Shown: piece after piece, positions 1 to 7,700 of the stretch
How positions within the stretch are numbered: position 1 is the stretch's first letter
Layout of the letters: each line of letters begins with the position of its first letter
Assembly (NCBI GenBank): GCA_946406585.1
Contig: CAMJLI010000024.1
Location: forward strand, 1 to 17,170
Source: an uncultured Prevotellaceae bacterium
GTDB lineage: Bacteria > Bacteroidota > Bacteroidia > Bacteroidales > Bacteroidaceae
Reading direction: 5' to 3'
DNA: 17,170 nucleotides
Program-made: the position numbers and the translations under genes
The notes under the pieces: generated by a model
Database searches by the model: none
The model's input: only the letters and a program-made list of their open reading frames with translations
What the model was told of the DNA's origin: nothing

Positions 1-422
1 CTCTCAGGGTGGTAGAAGTCATCGCACTTGTATTGGAACACTGCTTCATCGGAAAGCACAGCAAAGCCATGAGCGAAACCTCGCGGTATGAACAACATGA
101 GTTTGTTCTCGCCGGAAAGCTCCACAGCAACACTTTTTCCGTAGGTGGGCGAACCCTTTCTTATGTCAACCGCAACGTCGAGCACCTTTCCTTTGATGAC
201 TTTCACCAATTTGCTTTGTGAGAAAGGCCATTTCTGGAAATGCAGCCCTCTGACGACTCCATAGGAAGACTTGCTTTCATTGTCTTGAACAAATTCAACC
301 TCCCTTACCAACTTGCAAAAATCGCGTTTCGAATAAGACTCAAAAAAATACCCTCTTTGATCCTCAAAGACACGTGGTTTGAGAACAACAACGTCCTCTA
401 TAGCTGTATTTATTATTTCCAT
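1..422 (-). CDS. rfbC: dTDP-4-dehydrorhamnose 3,5-epimerase (partial, runs off left edge)
   Basis: RmlC-type cupin epimerase of dTDP-L-rhamnose synthesis; it inverts C3 and C5 of dTDP-4-keto-6-deoxyglucose in the cytoplasm. The first 140 residues are visible and the C-terminal part lies beyond the left edge. Family motifs read in order: RGYFFESY near residue 23, RGLHFQ with the expected catalytic His at 61, SKLVKV with the active-site Lys at 71, DVAVDIRKGSPT at 82-93, PRGFAHGF at 113-120, and FQYKC with the expected Tyr at 131. The H/K/Y spacing matches known RmlC enzymes. The ATG at 420-422 is chosen because a Bacteroidetes -7 element lies just upstream. The gene follows the AlkZ-like gene by 85 bases but probably has its own promoter. 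Neighbouring rhamnose or capsule genes, if any, are outside the window. Confidence 0.93.
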   Translation of the reverse strand, partial: MEIINTAIEDVVVLKPRVFEDQRGYFFESYSKRDFCKLVREVEFVQDNESKSSYGVVRGLHFQKWPFSQSKLVKVIKGKVLDVAVDIRKGSPTYGKSVAVELSGENKLMLFIPRGFAHGFAVLSDEAVFQYKCDDFYHPE

Positions 423-440
423 AATTCCTAAAATAAAATG

Positions 441-473
441 CAAAGGTACAAAAGAATTGGCGAAAAGCCACAA
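441..473 (-). promoter_or_regulatory. Candidate Bacteroidetes promoter for rfbC
   Basis: On the minus strand a perfect TAnnTTTG element (TACCTTTG) lies at 441-448. A TTG lies at 471-473 with a 22-nt spacer, slightly longer than the usual 19-21. The predicted start would give a leader of only about 10-15 bases before the rfbC ATG at 422. The match is to the Bacteroidetes primary sigma factor consensus; activity is inferred. Confidence 0.55.
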
Positions 474-507
474 TAAAGCAGAAAAAACGCAGGAGCGGCA
501 CCTATTT

Positions 508-1176
508 CTACCCTATCAGCCTCAGAATTTGTTTCTCGGTTGCATCGGGCAACAAGCGCTTGAAATGTTCATAAATACATGCAAAAGACTCATCTGGTGT
601 CCTGTCGCATCGACAAGCCTCAGGCCCGAAAAGTCTTTCTGGAGTAGCAAGCAACGACCATCCCCATCCATATTCCTTGTTGTGCTTGTCTTTGGGATAT
701 ACGAAATCCTCGGTCACGATGTAGCATCCCATCTGCAATTTGGAGACGTACGCATCGAAACGGCCACGCATCCCTGTTCCGGTAAAGCCACACTCAGCAC
801 GCAAATCACGTGTTATCATGCTGCCATTCATCTGCAATGTCTGCAAGATGGCCTCCTCTATCGAGCCTTCTGCGGGCAGACAAATCCTGCTGCGACGGTA
901 ATTATAGAAATCAGGCCACCATTTCTTGCTGACAAATCCAGCCTTTCGGTTGAAGAACTTGCCATACACACACCCGCCATCAGTGATAACGGAGCCTTTC
1001 CACTTCCACAACGGCCAATCCCATCCACCATCAGGAAGAACCGTATACCTGCAATCATCAGCTACCAAATCCTCAGCAGAGAACCCATAGATGCCACTAT
1101 ACAAGAGGGGCAAGAACCCAATCTCATTTACCAACGAGGCAAGTTGGGCTCCAGAATGAATATTCACATTTATCAT
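508..1176 (-). CDS. Winged-helix-like protein, possibly AlkZ/YcaQ-related (222 aa)
   Basis: A soluble 222-residue protein with no signal peptide or membrane segment. The N-terminal half contains a Trp-rich stretch, GWDWPLWKWK at 51-60, followed by KKWWPDFYNYRRSR at about 84-97. The second half (about 104-160) reads like a winged-helix domain: a SIEEAILQTLQ helix, GSMITRDLRAECGF, then a basic helix GMRGRFDAYVSKLQ. By recall, Bacteroidales homologues are named AlkZ-related, which would suggest relation to the AlkZ/YcaQ DNA glycosylases that excise bulky or crosslinked bases. I cannot identify catalytic residues, so enzyme activity is not claimed. The ATG at 1176 is preferred; a TTG at 1191 would add five residues but has no support. 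It lies 54 bases after cdd on the same strand and is probably cotranscribed with it. Confidence 0.72.
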   Translation of the reverse strand: MINVNIHSGAQLASLVNEIGFLPLLYSGIYGFSAEDLVADDCRYTVLPDGGWDWPLWKWKGSVITDGGCVYGKFFNRKAGFVSKKWWPDFYNYRRSRICLPAEGSIEEAILQTLQMNGSMITRDLRAECGFTGTGMRGRFDAYVSKLQMGCYIVTEDFVYPKDKHNKEYGWGWSLLATPERLFGPEACRCDRTPDESFACIYEHFKRLLPDATEKQILRLIG

Positions 1177-1230
1177 GAACGCAACATCCAAATCACTTCA
1201 TCAAGCCAAGACATCATCCTGGCATCTTAC

Positions 1231-1710
1231 TCATTTCATGCTATCGTCCAAAAAGCACAGAGGCAACAAGTCTCGGGCAGAGTCCACCACAAACACGCCG
1301 TCAGTGCCATACAGCAGAATCTTTATAGGCTGTTTGTAACGGTCTTCCATCTCAAGGATCACCTGTCTGCAAGAGCCACATGGCGACACGGGATTTCTCA
1401 CCAATCCCTGCTCGTTGCGTGCTGCTACGGCCAATTTTTTCATCGACAGCCGAGGGGTCTGCGCTTGAGCAGCAAAGATGGCTGTTCTTTCTGCACAAAG
1501 CCCCAATGGGAAGACGGCATTCTCTTGATTGGCTCCTACGACCACCGAACCATCTTCCAACAGCAAAGCTGCTCCCACGCAGAAATGAGAGTATTTGGCA
1601 TTGGAATTGTCTGTGGCTTTGATGGCTGTCTCCACCAACATTCGGTCTTCTCCATCCAATTCATCCAGTGTCATGAACTGATAATTGATTTTGATTTCAA
1701 TATCTTTCAT
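1231..1710 (-). CDS. cdd: Cytidine deaminase
   Basis: Zinc enzyme that deaminates cytidine and deoxycytidine to uridine and deoxyuridine in pyrimidine salvage; cytoplasmic. The 159-residue length fits the small homotetrameric class. The zinc site is visible: Cys72 and catalytic Glu74 in LCAERTAIFAA, with Cys111 and Cys114 in SPCGSCRQV. The substrate-side region YSHFCVGAALL (40-50) and the NQENAVFPLG loop (61-70) are also typical. The start is an ATG at 1708-1710, only 20 bases after the stop of the upstream lipoprotein gene, with no promoter-like element between. It is therefore probably expressed from the promoter at 3202-3232, and the winged-helix gene follows. This Cdd uses three cysteine ligands, unlike the His/Cys/Cys dCMP deaminase at 12318. 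Confidence 0.95.
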   Translation of the reverse strand: MKDIEIKINYQFMTLDELDGEDRMLVETAIKATDNSNAKYSHFCVGAALLLEDGSVVVGANQENAVFPLGLCAERTAIFAAQAQTPRLSMKKLAVAARNEQGLVRNPVSPCGSCRQVILEMEDRYKQPIKILLYGTDGVFVVDSARDLLPLCFLDDSMK

Positions 1711-1730
1711 AGTCTTTCAGGTTTTTCAAA

Positions 1731-3176
1731 TTATTCACTTTTCACATATTCATAACAACCCAAGTCAGGCTCATCATCGCGCCTAACCCCAAGCCTGTCG
1801 CGCATGAGTTGTTCCAACTTCACCGCTTTGCCTATTGCCAGGGAAACCGAATCGAGTCTGAAATCGTAGTCTTGCTTGCCGGAATCCACTTTCTTGAAAT
1901 GCTTCACGCCACACGACACGGTGTCCTTCGGGTCTTCCCAGATGACATCATGCACCCTTGTTGTATCATTCACAGAAGGTGTTCTGAGCAAACAATGGTC
2001 GAAATCGAAAACATAATTGGCTGTAGAGTCAGCCGTACTCATCACCACGTCATCGCCATATCCTGTGACCAGACAATTGATGCATGAGAAATTGTACAAA
2101 GGATAAACCTTGCCGTCATTTACATTTGCAAACCTTAGTGCTGCGCCCCTGTTGGCATCGAAAGGATAGAACTGAGCTATTGTGGTTTGCATCACCCTTG
2201 CGACACCCCCAAAGACCGCCATGCAGTCGTGCAGAGTGTTGGAAAGCTGGCAATTCACCACATCAACCACTGCATTGGTGCTTTTCAACCCATACCCCTG
2301 ACAATTGTGTACTACAGAATTGTAGAGATTGAGCTTCAGTTTCGACACATCTGAAGAGTCGCAAACCAATGCATTGTAAGTACTGTGTATGTCGGCAAAG
2401 TTTATGACATTTTCATAAGAAGATTCATAAAAATGGATTCCCTGCCACTGTCCGCTGACACGGTCGTAGGGCAAGTAATCGAACATTCTGTCAATCCTGT
2501 CGCCTCTGAGTATCACATTACGTTCGGCGGTCCCATCGATGAGCAGTCGTCCATAAACATCTATTCCTGCTTTCTGTTGGAAATAGAGAGTGGTGCCGGC
2601 AGCTATTCGCAGCGTGGCACCTTCTTTCACTGTTATCCCACCACTAATGATGACAGGTCTTTCTGTAGCGATGACAGAATCCTTCTCGATTATCATGTCA
2701 GAATACTTTATGGCATCCCAAGTCCAAGCGTTTAGGTTCACCTTTTGTTCAACCCCACTCTCAAGACTGAAAATCAAATTGTCCTCGAGCAGTGTTGGTT
2801 CCACCTTGTTGTTCATCGGTGAAGTCAATTCCACAAAAACCCTTATGCTGTCCTTGTTTCTCACCTCCACATCATTGACAAGAAATCCTGAAGAGCTTCC
2901 CAAGAAGGCCCCATCGACATTTACTCTGAATCCTGTCTGGTTGCCTCTTTCAAGCCTTACGTTGGCACATCTGATGCCATCTCCCGACCTATTATACACC
3001 CAAAATGTCTTAGTAGCAGTAGGAACTTGTGAAAACACCGTGTCGAGCGAGACGGTGTCGGAAGAGAAGACAAGCTTGTTGTTTGGCGATGAGGTGAAAG
3101 AGTCATCGTCGGAACAAGAGAAAAGGGCGACAAGGCCAAACAGCCACGCCATGATGTGTATATACTTTCTCGACAT
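1731..3176 (-). CDS. Lipoprotein with right-handed beta-helix (about 481 aa), function unknown
   Basis: With the start at 3176 the protein begins MSRKYIHIMA, then a hydrophobic stretch and lipobox (ALFSC), giving a lipidated Cys21 followed by SDDD, an acidic stretch common in surface-exposed Bacteroidetes lipoproteins. An N-terminal region of about 130 residues (Asp/Val/Phe-rich, beta-sandwich-like) precedes a region from about 175 onward with repeating strands typical of parallel beta-helix proteins: GGITVKEGATLRIAAGT, GIDVYGRLLIDGT, then repeated short N/V/S strands. The C-terminus RRDDEPDLGCYEY resembles the end of choice-of-anchor Q-type beta-helix proteins. The ATG at 3212 would add 12 residues, but it lies upstream of the predicted transcription start and spoils the signal peptide. 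The ligand is unknown; polysaccharide binding is only a guess. It leads the operon with cdd. Confidence 0.8.
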   Translation of the reverse strand: MSRKYIHIMAWLFGLVALFSCSDDDSFTSSPNNKLVFSSDTVSLDTVFSQVPTATKTFWVYNRSGDGIRCANVRLERGNQTGFRVNVDGAFLGSSSGFLVNDVEVRNKDSIRVFVELTSPMNNKVEPTLLEDNLIFSLESGVEQKVNLNAWTWDAIKYSDMIIEKDSVIATERPVIISGGITVKEGATLRIAAGTTLYFQQKAGIDVYGRLLIDGTAERNVILRGDRIDRMFDYLPYDRVSGQWQGIHFYESSYENVINFADIHSTYNALVCDSSDVSKLKLNLYNSVVHNCQGYGLKSTNAVVDVVNCQLSNTLHDCMAVFGGVARVMQTTIAQFYPFDANRGAALRFANVNDGKVYPLYNFSCINCLVTGYGDDVVMSTADSTANYVFDFDHCLLRTPSVNDTTRVHDVIWEDPKDTVSCGVKHFKKVDSGKQDYDFRLDSVSLAIGKAVKLEQLMRDRLGVRRDDEPDLGCYEYVKSE

Positions 3177-3201
3177 GATAAAAGCCATTAGTATAATAAC
3201 G

Positions 3202-3232
3202 CGAACATACATACTTTATTGTCTTTAAGCAA
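3202..3232 (-). promoter_or_regulatory. Candidate promoter for the lipoprotein-cdd-winged-helix unit
   Basis: On the minus strand, TTG (3230-3232) is followed after 20 nt by TATGTTCG (3202-3209), one mismatch from TAnnTTTG. The predicted start, near 3196, leaves about 20 bases before the ATG at 3176. It would place the more upstream ATG at 3212 outside the transcript, which supports the shorter protein. Confidence 0.55.
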
Positions 3233-3334
3233 GCTGATATGAGCGAATATTCAAGCTTTCCCTACAAAAAAGGCTTATTGTTCCATCATGACCTATCTAT
3301 TTTTGGGTCACCTCGTACCTTTGTTGAAAATTAG

Positions 3335-3365
3335 TTGGATAATTCAAAAAAAGCGACTACCTTTG
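3335..3365 (+). promoter_or_regulatory. Candidate promoter for maeB and the downstream cluster
   Basis: TTG at 3335-3337, a 20-nt spacer and a perfect TAnnTTTG (TACCTTTG) at 3358-3365. This is a full match to the Bacteroidetes -33/-7 pattern. The predicted start is near 3371, about 30 bases before the maeB ATG. A second TACCTTTG at 3316-3323 has no correctly spaced TTG. It is divergent from the lipoprotein promoter about 100 bases away. Confidence 0.7.
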
Positions 3366-3400
3366 CCCCAAATTTCGAGAAGACAACACTTCAGTCAATT

Positions 3401-5692
3401 ATGGTAAAGATAACAAAAGAGGCTGCATTAGCCTACCACAAGAGCGGCAGGCCTGGAAAGATAGAAGTTTTACCTACCAAGCCCTACCGCACCCAAACCG
3501 ACCTCAGCCTTGCCTATTCTCCAGGAGTGGCATACCCATGTCTTGAAATACAAGACAATGCCGACGAGGCATACAAATATACCGACAAGGGAAATCTGGT
3601 CGCCGTCATCAGCAACGGGACTGCGGTACTTGGCCTTGGCGACATCGGCGCACTCAGCGGGAAGCCCGTGATGGAAGGCAAAGGATTGCTATTCAAGATA
3701 TATGGAGGCATAGATGTTTTTGACATCGAAGTAGCCGAGAAAGACCCCGAGAAATTCTGCGAGGCTGTAGAAAAGATAGCCCCCACTTTTGGCGGCATCA
3801 ACCTTGAAGACATCAAGGCTCCGGAATGTTTCTACATAGAGGAGCGCCTGAAGCGGACACTCGACATCCCCGTGATGCACGACGACCAGCACGGCACCGC
3901 CATCATATCAGCAGCAGGTCTGAAGAACGCCCTTGAGGTGAACGGCAAGGACATCAGCAATGTGAAGATTGTAGTGAACGGAGCCGGTGCAGCTGCCATT
4001 TCATGCACCAAGCTATACATGGCGTTGGGCGCACAGAAGGAAAACATCCTCATGCTCGACTCCAAAGGCGTCATCACCGCCGACCGCGAAGGCCTGAACG
4101 AGCAGAAACGCTTCTTTGCAACCAGCCGCACTGACGTGCATACATTGGAAGAGGCGGTAAGAGGTGCCGACGTATTTGTAGGCTTGTCAAAAGGCAATGT
4201 GCTTACAAAAGACATGGTGCGCTCCATGGCCGAAGCTCCCATAGTATTTGCACTGGCCAACCCCATTCCTGAAATATCCTATGAGGATGCCATGGACTCA
4301 CGCCCCGACGTACTGATGTCGACCGGCCGTTCGGATTATCCAAACCAAATCAACAACGTCATAGGCTTCCCATACATATTCCGTGGAGCCCTAGATGTGC
4401 ACGCCACCGCCATCAACGAGGAAATGAAGATGGCTGCCGTCCACGCCATAGCCGACTTGGCAAAGCAGCCTGTTCCTGATGTGGTGAACGATGTCTACAA
4501 GGTGAACAACCTCACGTTTGGTCCTTCGTATTTCATTCCGAAGCCTGTGGACCCACGTCTCATCACCGAAGTATCCGCAGCAGTGGCAAAAGCAGCCATC
4601 GACAGTGGCGTGGCACGCCACACCATCACCGACTGGGAGGAGTACAAGAACGGGCTGAGGCAGATGCTAGGCCTGCAGACCAAGGTGACCCGCAAGCTTT
4701 ACGACACGGCACGCGCCCACCCTCAGAAGGTGGTGTTCGCAGAAGGCATACACCCCACCATGCTGAAGGCTGCCGTTCAAGCCAAAGCCGAGGGCATCTG
4801 CCACCCCATCCTGCTTGGCAACGACGAGCGAATCATGAAATTGGCCGACCAGCTGGACCTTAGCCTGGAAGGCATAGAAATAATCAATTTGCGTCACGAC
4901 CGTGAAGCAGAGCGCCGTGAACGCTATGCGCACATACTCACTGAGAAACGCCAGCGCGATGGCTATACTTTCGAAGAAGCCAACGACAAGATGTTCGAGC
5001 GCAACTATTTCGGCATGATGATGGTGGAGACCGGCGAAGCCGATGCATTCATCACCGGCCTGTACACCAAATACTCCAACACGTTGAAGGTGGTGAAGGA
5101 AATAATAGGCGTAAGGCCGGAATACGAGAATTTCGGCACGATGCACATCATAAACTCGCAGCGAGGCACCCTTTTTGTTGCCGACACGTTGATAAACAAC
5201 GACCCGGACACCGACCAGATAGTCGACATTGCCAAGTTGGCCTCCACGGCTGTCAGATTCTTCAACGAACACCCCCGCATAGCTCTCATCAGCCACTCCA
5301 ACTTCGGCAGCGACCAATCAGACGGCAGCCGCAAGGTGCGTGATGCTGTCACCAAGCTGCACCAGCAGATGCCCGACCTTCCCATTGACGGCGAAATGCA
5401 AATAAGCACCGCCCTCGACCGCGAACTGCGCGACACCCTGTACCCGTTCAACCGGCTGAAAGGCATGGATGTGAACACACTGATCTTCCCCAACCTGACC
5501 AGTGCGCGGTCGTCGTACAAGATGATACAGGCATTGGAGCCAAACATAGAGGTGATAGGCCCCATCCAAATGGGTCTCAACAAGCCCATCCATTTTGCCG
5601 ACTACGGCAGCAGCGTCCGCGATGTGGTAAGCATCACGGCAGTGGCAGTCATTGATGCATACGTGGACAAGATAAAGAGGAGTTTCCAATAA
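3401..5692 (+). CDS. maeB: NADP-dependent malic enzyme with C-terminal phosphotransacetylase-like domain
   Basis: Two-domain MaeB of 763 residues, the usual size; it oxidatively decarboxylates malate to pyruvate, supplying NADPH, in the cytoplasm. The malic enzyme part covers about 1-420. It shows YSPGVAYPC at 39-47, the [13 protein letters not shown] segment, lysines 94 and 99 in MEGKGLLFK, metal ligands in NLEDIKAPE (E136/D137) and MHDDQHGTA (D161/D162), and the dinucleotide loop NGAGAAA at 193-199. From about 430 a phosphotransacetylase-like domain begins (VVFAEG near 444) and runs to the end. In studied MaeB proteins that domain regulates activity, for example by binding acetyl-CoA, rather than catalysing acyl transfer. 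The ATG at 3401 is chosen; the in-frame TTG at 3335 is the promoter -33 element. The gene leads a tight rightward cluster. Confidence 0.95.
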   Translation: MVKITKEAALAYHKSGRPGKIEVLPTKPYRTQTDLSLAYSPGVAYPCLEIQDNADEAYKYTDKGNLVAVISNGTAVLGLGDIGALSGKPVMEGKGLLFKIYGGIDVFDIEVAEKDPEKFCEAVEKIAPTFGGINLEDIKAPECFYIEERLKRTLDIPVMHDDQHGTAIISAAGLKNALEVNGKDISNVKIVVNGAGAAAISCTKLYMALGAQKENILMLDSKGVITADREGLNEQKRFFATSRTDVHTLEEAVRGADVFVGLSKGNVLTKDMVRSMAEAPIVFALANPIPEISYEDAMDSRPDVLMSTGRSDYPNQINNVIGFPYIFRGALDVHATAINEEMKMAAVHAIADLAKQPVPDVVNDVYKVNNLTFGPSYFIPKPVDPRLITEVSAAVAKAAIDSGVARHTITDWEEYKNGLRQMLGLQTKVTRKLYDTARAHPQKVVFAEGIHPTMLKAAVQAKAEGICHPILLGNDERIMKLADQLDLSLEGIEIINLRHDREAERRERYAHILTEKRQRDGYTFEEANDKMFERNYFGMMMVETGEADAFITGLYTKYSNTLKVVKEIIGVRPEYENFGTMHIINSQRGTLFVADTLINNDPDTDQIVDIAKLASTAVRFFNEHPRIALISHSNFGSDQSDGSRKVRDAVTKLHQQMPDLPIDGEMQISTALDRELRDTLYPFNRLKGMDVNTLIFPNLTSARSSYKMIQALEPNIEVIGPIQMGLNKPIHFADYGSSVRDVVSITAVAVIDAYVDKIKRSFQ

Positions 5693-5708
5693 CAATCAAT
5701 GTGTTGTC

Positions 5709-6245
5709 ATGACTGTCAGTGAGAAATATGCATACATGCGTGCATACGCACGGGTGTCGGGAGGCAAATTAGGCATATTGTGGATTGTGAGTTTTGCCCT
5801 TCTCGTGGGTAGCTTCCACTATGCCTTTTGCGGTTTCCTGTGGATGGCCACCATGGTGTTCACCCCATTCTATGTTGCAATGCTCACCGACGCCTACAGC
5901 CAAGTGCTGCCCGAAAAGCGCATTTCGTATCGGCATGCCTATGCTCACTCGTTCCTCACCGTGTTCTACGCCTCGCTGATCATGGCCATAGGGCAATGGG
6001 CATATTTCCATTTTTTCGACCACGGTTCTCTCATAAGCAATTACACATCGTTTCTCACAGACAAGGAAAACATGAAGATGATGGAAGCACTGGGGTACAC
6101 TAAAAGCATGATACGTGAAATAACCGACATGCTACATTCGCTACGTCCAATCGACATGGCGTTGCAAATGTTGTGGACCAACGTGATGGCAGGCTTTTTC
6201 ATAAGCCTCACCTCTGCCTTGTATGTGAGCTTCCGACACCACTAA
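5709..6245 (+). CDS. DUF4199-family four-helix membrane protein
   Basis: A 178-residue integral membrane protein. Hydrophobic segments lie near 21-40, 41-60, 82-103 and 150-173, giving four predicted helices. A basic loop (LPEKRISYRHAY, about 67-78) follows helix 2, and a longer polar segment lies between helices 3 and 4. This layout and sequence fit the DUF4199 family, common in Bacteroidetes. It lies 16 bases after maeB and 28 bases before a GtrB/ArnC-like glycosyltransferase; by recall that pairing is frequent in the phylum. No function is established. The pairing suggests a role in handling the lipid-linked product of the glycosyltransferase (inference). Confidence 0.82.
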   Translation: MTVSEKYAYMRAYARVSGGKLGILWIVSFALLVGSFHYAFCGFLWMATMVFTPFYVAMLTDAYSQVLPEKRISYRHAYAHSFLTVFYASLIMAIGQWAYFHFFDHGSLISNYTSFLTDKENMKMMEALGYTKSMIREITDMLHSLRPIDMALQMLWTNVMAGFFISLTSALYVSFRHH

Positions 6246-6273
6246 TAATTTTTGAACAATAAAAGAAAAAGAT

Positions 6274-7236
6274 ATGGACATATCTGTTATAGTGCCTTTA
6301 TACAATGAAGAAGAATCTCTTCCCGAGTTATATTCCTGGATAGAGCGAGTCATGAACGAACATGGATTCTCATTCGAGGTGATATTCATCAACGATGGCT
6401 CCACCGACCGTTCATGGTCGGTCATCGAATCGCTCACCAATGATTCCATGCATGTCAAGGGCATAAAATTCCGTCGCAATTATGGCAAGAGCCCCGCTCT
6501 ATACTGCGGATTCAAGGAAGCCAAGGGCGACGTTGTGATCACGATGGATGCCGACCTTCAAGACTCTCCCGACGAGATACCCGAACTTTACCGCATGATA
6601 AAGGTTGACGGTTATGACCTTGTGTCGGGTTACAAGCAGAAGAGATACGACCCCTTGTCTAAAACCATCCCTACAAAGTTGTTCAATGCCACTGTTCGCA
6701 AGATAAGCGGCATCAAGAACCTTCACGACTTCAATTGCGGCCTTAAGGCATACCGCAGCGATGTGGTGAAAAACATAGAAGTGTATGGCGAGATGCACCG
6801 TTTCATACCATATCTTGCCAAGAATGCCGGTTTCGACAAGATAGGCGAGAAAGTGGTTCATCACCAAGCACGAAAATATGGCAAGTCAAAATTCGGCCTC
6901 AACCGTTTCGTGAACGGTTATCTCGACCTGATTACCTTGTGGTTCCTCAGCAGTTTTGGCCGCAAGCCCATGCATGTGTTTGGTTTCTTGGGAACCATTG
7001 TATTCTTCATCGGTTTGCTCTCCGCCATAGTGATTGGAGCGGACAAGGTAATTGCACTGAGTAGAGGAATCCCCCAACGTCTTGTTACCGACTCGCCCTA
7101 TTTCTACATTTCCCTGACAATGATGATGATAGGCACCCAGCTGTTCTTGGCTGGTTTCTTAGGCGATTTGATAAGCCGTTCGTCAAGCACCCGCAACGAC
7201 TACCAAATAGAAGAGACCATACGATGCGAGGAATGA
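6274..7236 (+). CDS. GT2 glycosyltransferase, GtrB/ArnC/DPM1-like, with two C-terminal membrane helices
   Basis: A 320-residue family-2 glycosyltransferase of the class that transfers a sugar from a nucleotide donor to undecaprenyl (or dolichyl) phosphate on the inner face of the membrane. Visible features: the nucleotide-binding start ISVIVPLYNEEESL (3-16), INDGSTDRSW (39-48), the metal-binding DXD in MDADLQDSP (91-99), the acceptor region HDFNCGLKAYR (151-161), and a basic HHQARKYGKSKF segment (196-207). Two membrane helices follow at about 236-256 and 275-300. The sugar cannot be read from the sequence. The A-rich leader before the ATG is typical for the phylum. The stop lies inside the start region of the next gene, indicating coupling. 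Confidence 0.9.
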   Translation: MDISVIVPLYNEEESLPELYSWIERVMNEHGFSFEVIFINDGSTDRSWSVIESLTNDSMHVKGIKFRRNYGKSPALYCGFKEAKGDVVITMDADLQDSPDEIPELYRMIKVDGYDLVSGYKQKRYDPLSKTIPTKLFNATVRKISGIKNLHDFNCGLKAYRSDVVKNIEVYGEMHRFIPYLAKNAGFDKIGEKVVHHQARKYGKSKFGLNRFVNGYLDLITLWFLSSFGRKPMHVFGFLGTIVFFIGLLSAIVIGADKVIALSRGIPQRLVTDSPYFYISLTMMMIGTQLFLAGFLGDLISRSSSTRNDYQIEETIRCEE

Positions 7237-7700
7237 GCATACTGGTCTTCTTGGCCCTATTGACAGCGGGATGTTCTTCCATAGACTGCCCTCTAAACAG
7301 CATCATATCGGTAAAATACATGGTGCACAGCGACACCGACACACTCCACGACACGCTTACTGTGAATGCCATACACATAGATGGCACCACCACCCTCATG
7401 CTGAACAAGGATGTCAACACTACAAATTTCAGCATACCGGCAAGTTATGGGAATGCATCCGACAGGATGCAACTAATGCTGACAGACAGAAACAGCATCA
7501 CCAAAATCGACACATTGACACTCTACAAGACCGACACTCCCCATTTCGAGTCGGTTGACTGTTCGCCTGCATTCTTCCACACCATCACCAATGTGGAATG
7601 GACAAGAAATGCCATCGACACCATAATCATCTCCAAACCAAGTGTAACCTATGACACGAGGGACGAAAATATTCATATTTATTTCAAGTCTGGCCATTAG
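7224..7700 (+). CDS. Small lipoprotein, DUF6452-like (158 aa)
   Basis: The N-terminus MRGMSILVFLALLTAGC is a lipoprotein signal peptide with lipobox LTAGC, giving lipidated Cys17. The rest is a Thr/Asp/Ile-rich, beta-strand-like domain with further cysteines in SSIDCP and DCSPAFF. By recall it resembles the Bacteroidales family DUF6452, usually encoded beside a DUF6048 gene as here. The ATG at 7224 overlaps the glycosyltransferase by 13 bases and supplies the Arg of the signal peptide. The in-frame ATG at 7233 would give a neat ATGA overlap but a signal peptide with no positive charge, so 7224 is preferred. Its last 50 bases also encode the start of the next protein. Function is unknown; periplasmic or outer-membrane attachment is inferred. 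Confidence 0.72.
   Translation: MRGMSILVFLALLTAGCSSIDCPLNSIISVKYMVHSDTDTLHDTLTVNAIHIDGTTTLMLNKDVNTTNFSIPASYGNASDRMQLMLTDRNSITKIDTLTLYKTDTPHFESVDCSPAFFHTITNVEWTRNAIDTIIISKPSVTYDTRDENIHIYFKSGH

Noticed and set aside
482..507. Possible terminator after the winged-helix gene (six-T run on the minus strand)
   Set aside because: Only a 3-bp CGC/GCG stem precedes the T-run, too weak to call.
379..1755. 458-codon open frame on the plus strand spanning three genes
   Set aside because: It is antisense to rfbC, the winged-helix gene and cdd, whose products show clear family motifs. It crosses the intergenic gap and encodes a low-complexity, Ser/His/Gln-rich sequence with no recognisable domain.
2590..3228. 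212-codon plus-strand frame opposite the lipoprotein gene
   Set aside because: The opposite strand has a lipobox, beta-helix strands and a promoter; this frame has none and is a shadow.
4667..5589. Long minus-strand open frames (216 and 194 codons) inside maeB
   Set aside because: The plus strand carries full MaeB phosphotransacetylase-domain sequence. The antisense frames look like composition shadows of a gene rich in GCC/GAC-type codons and have no family features.
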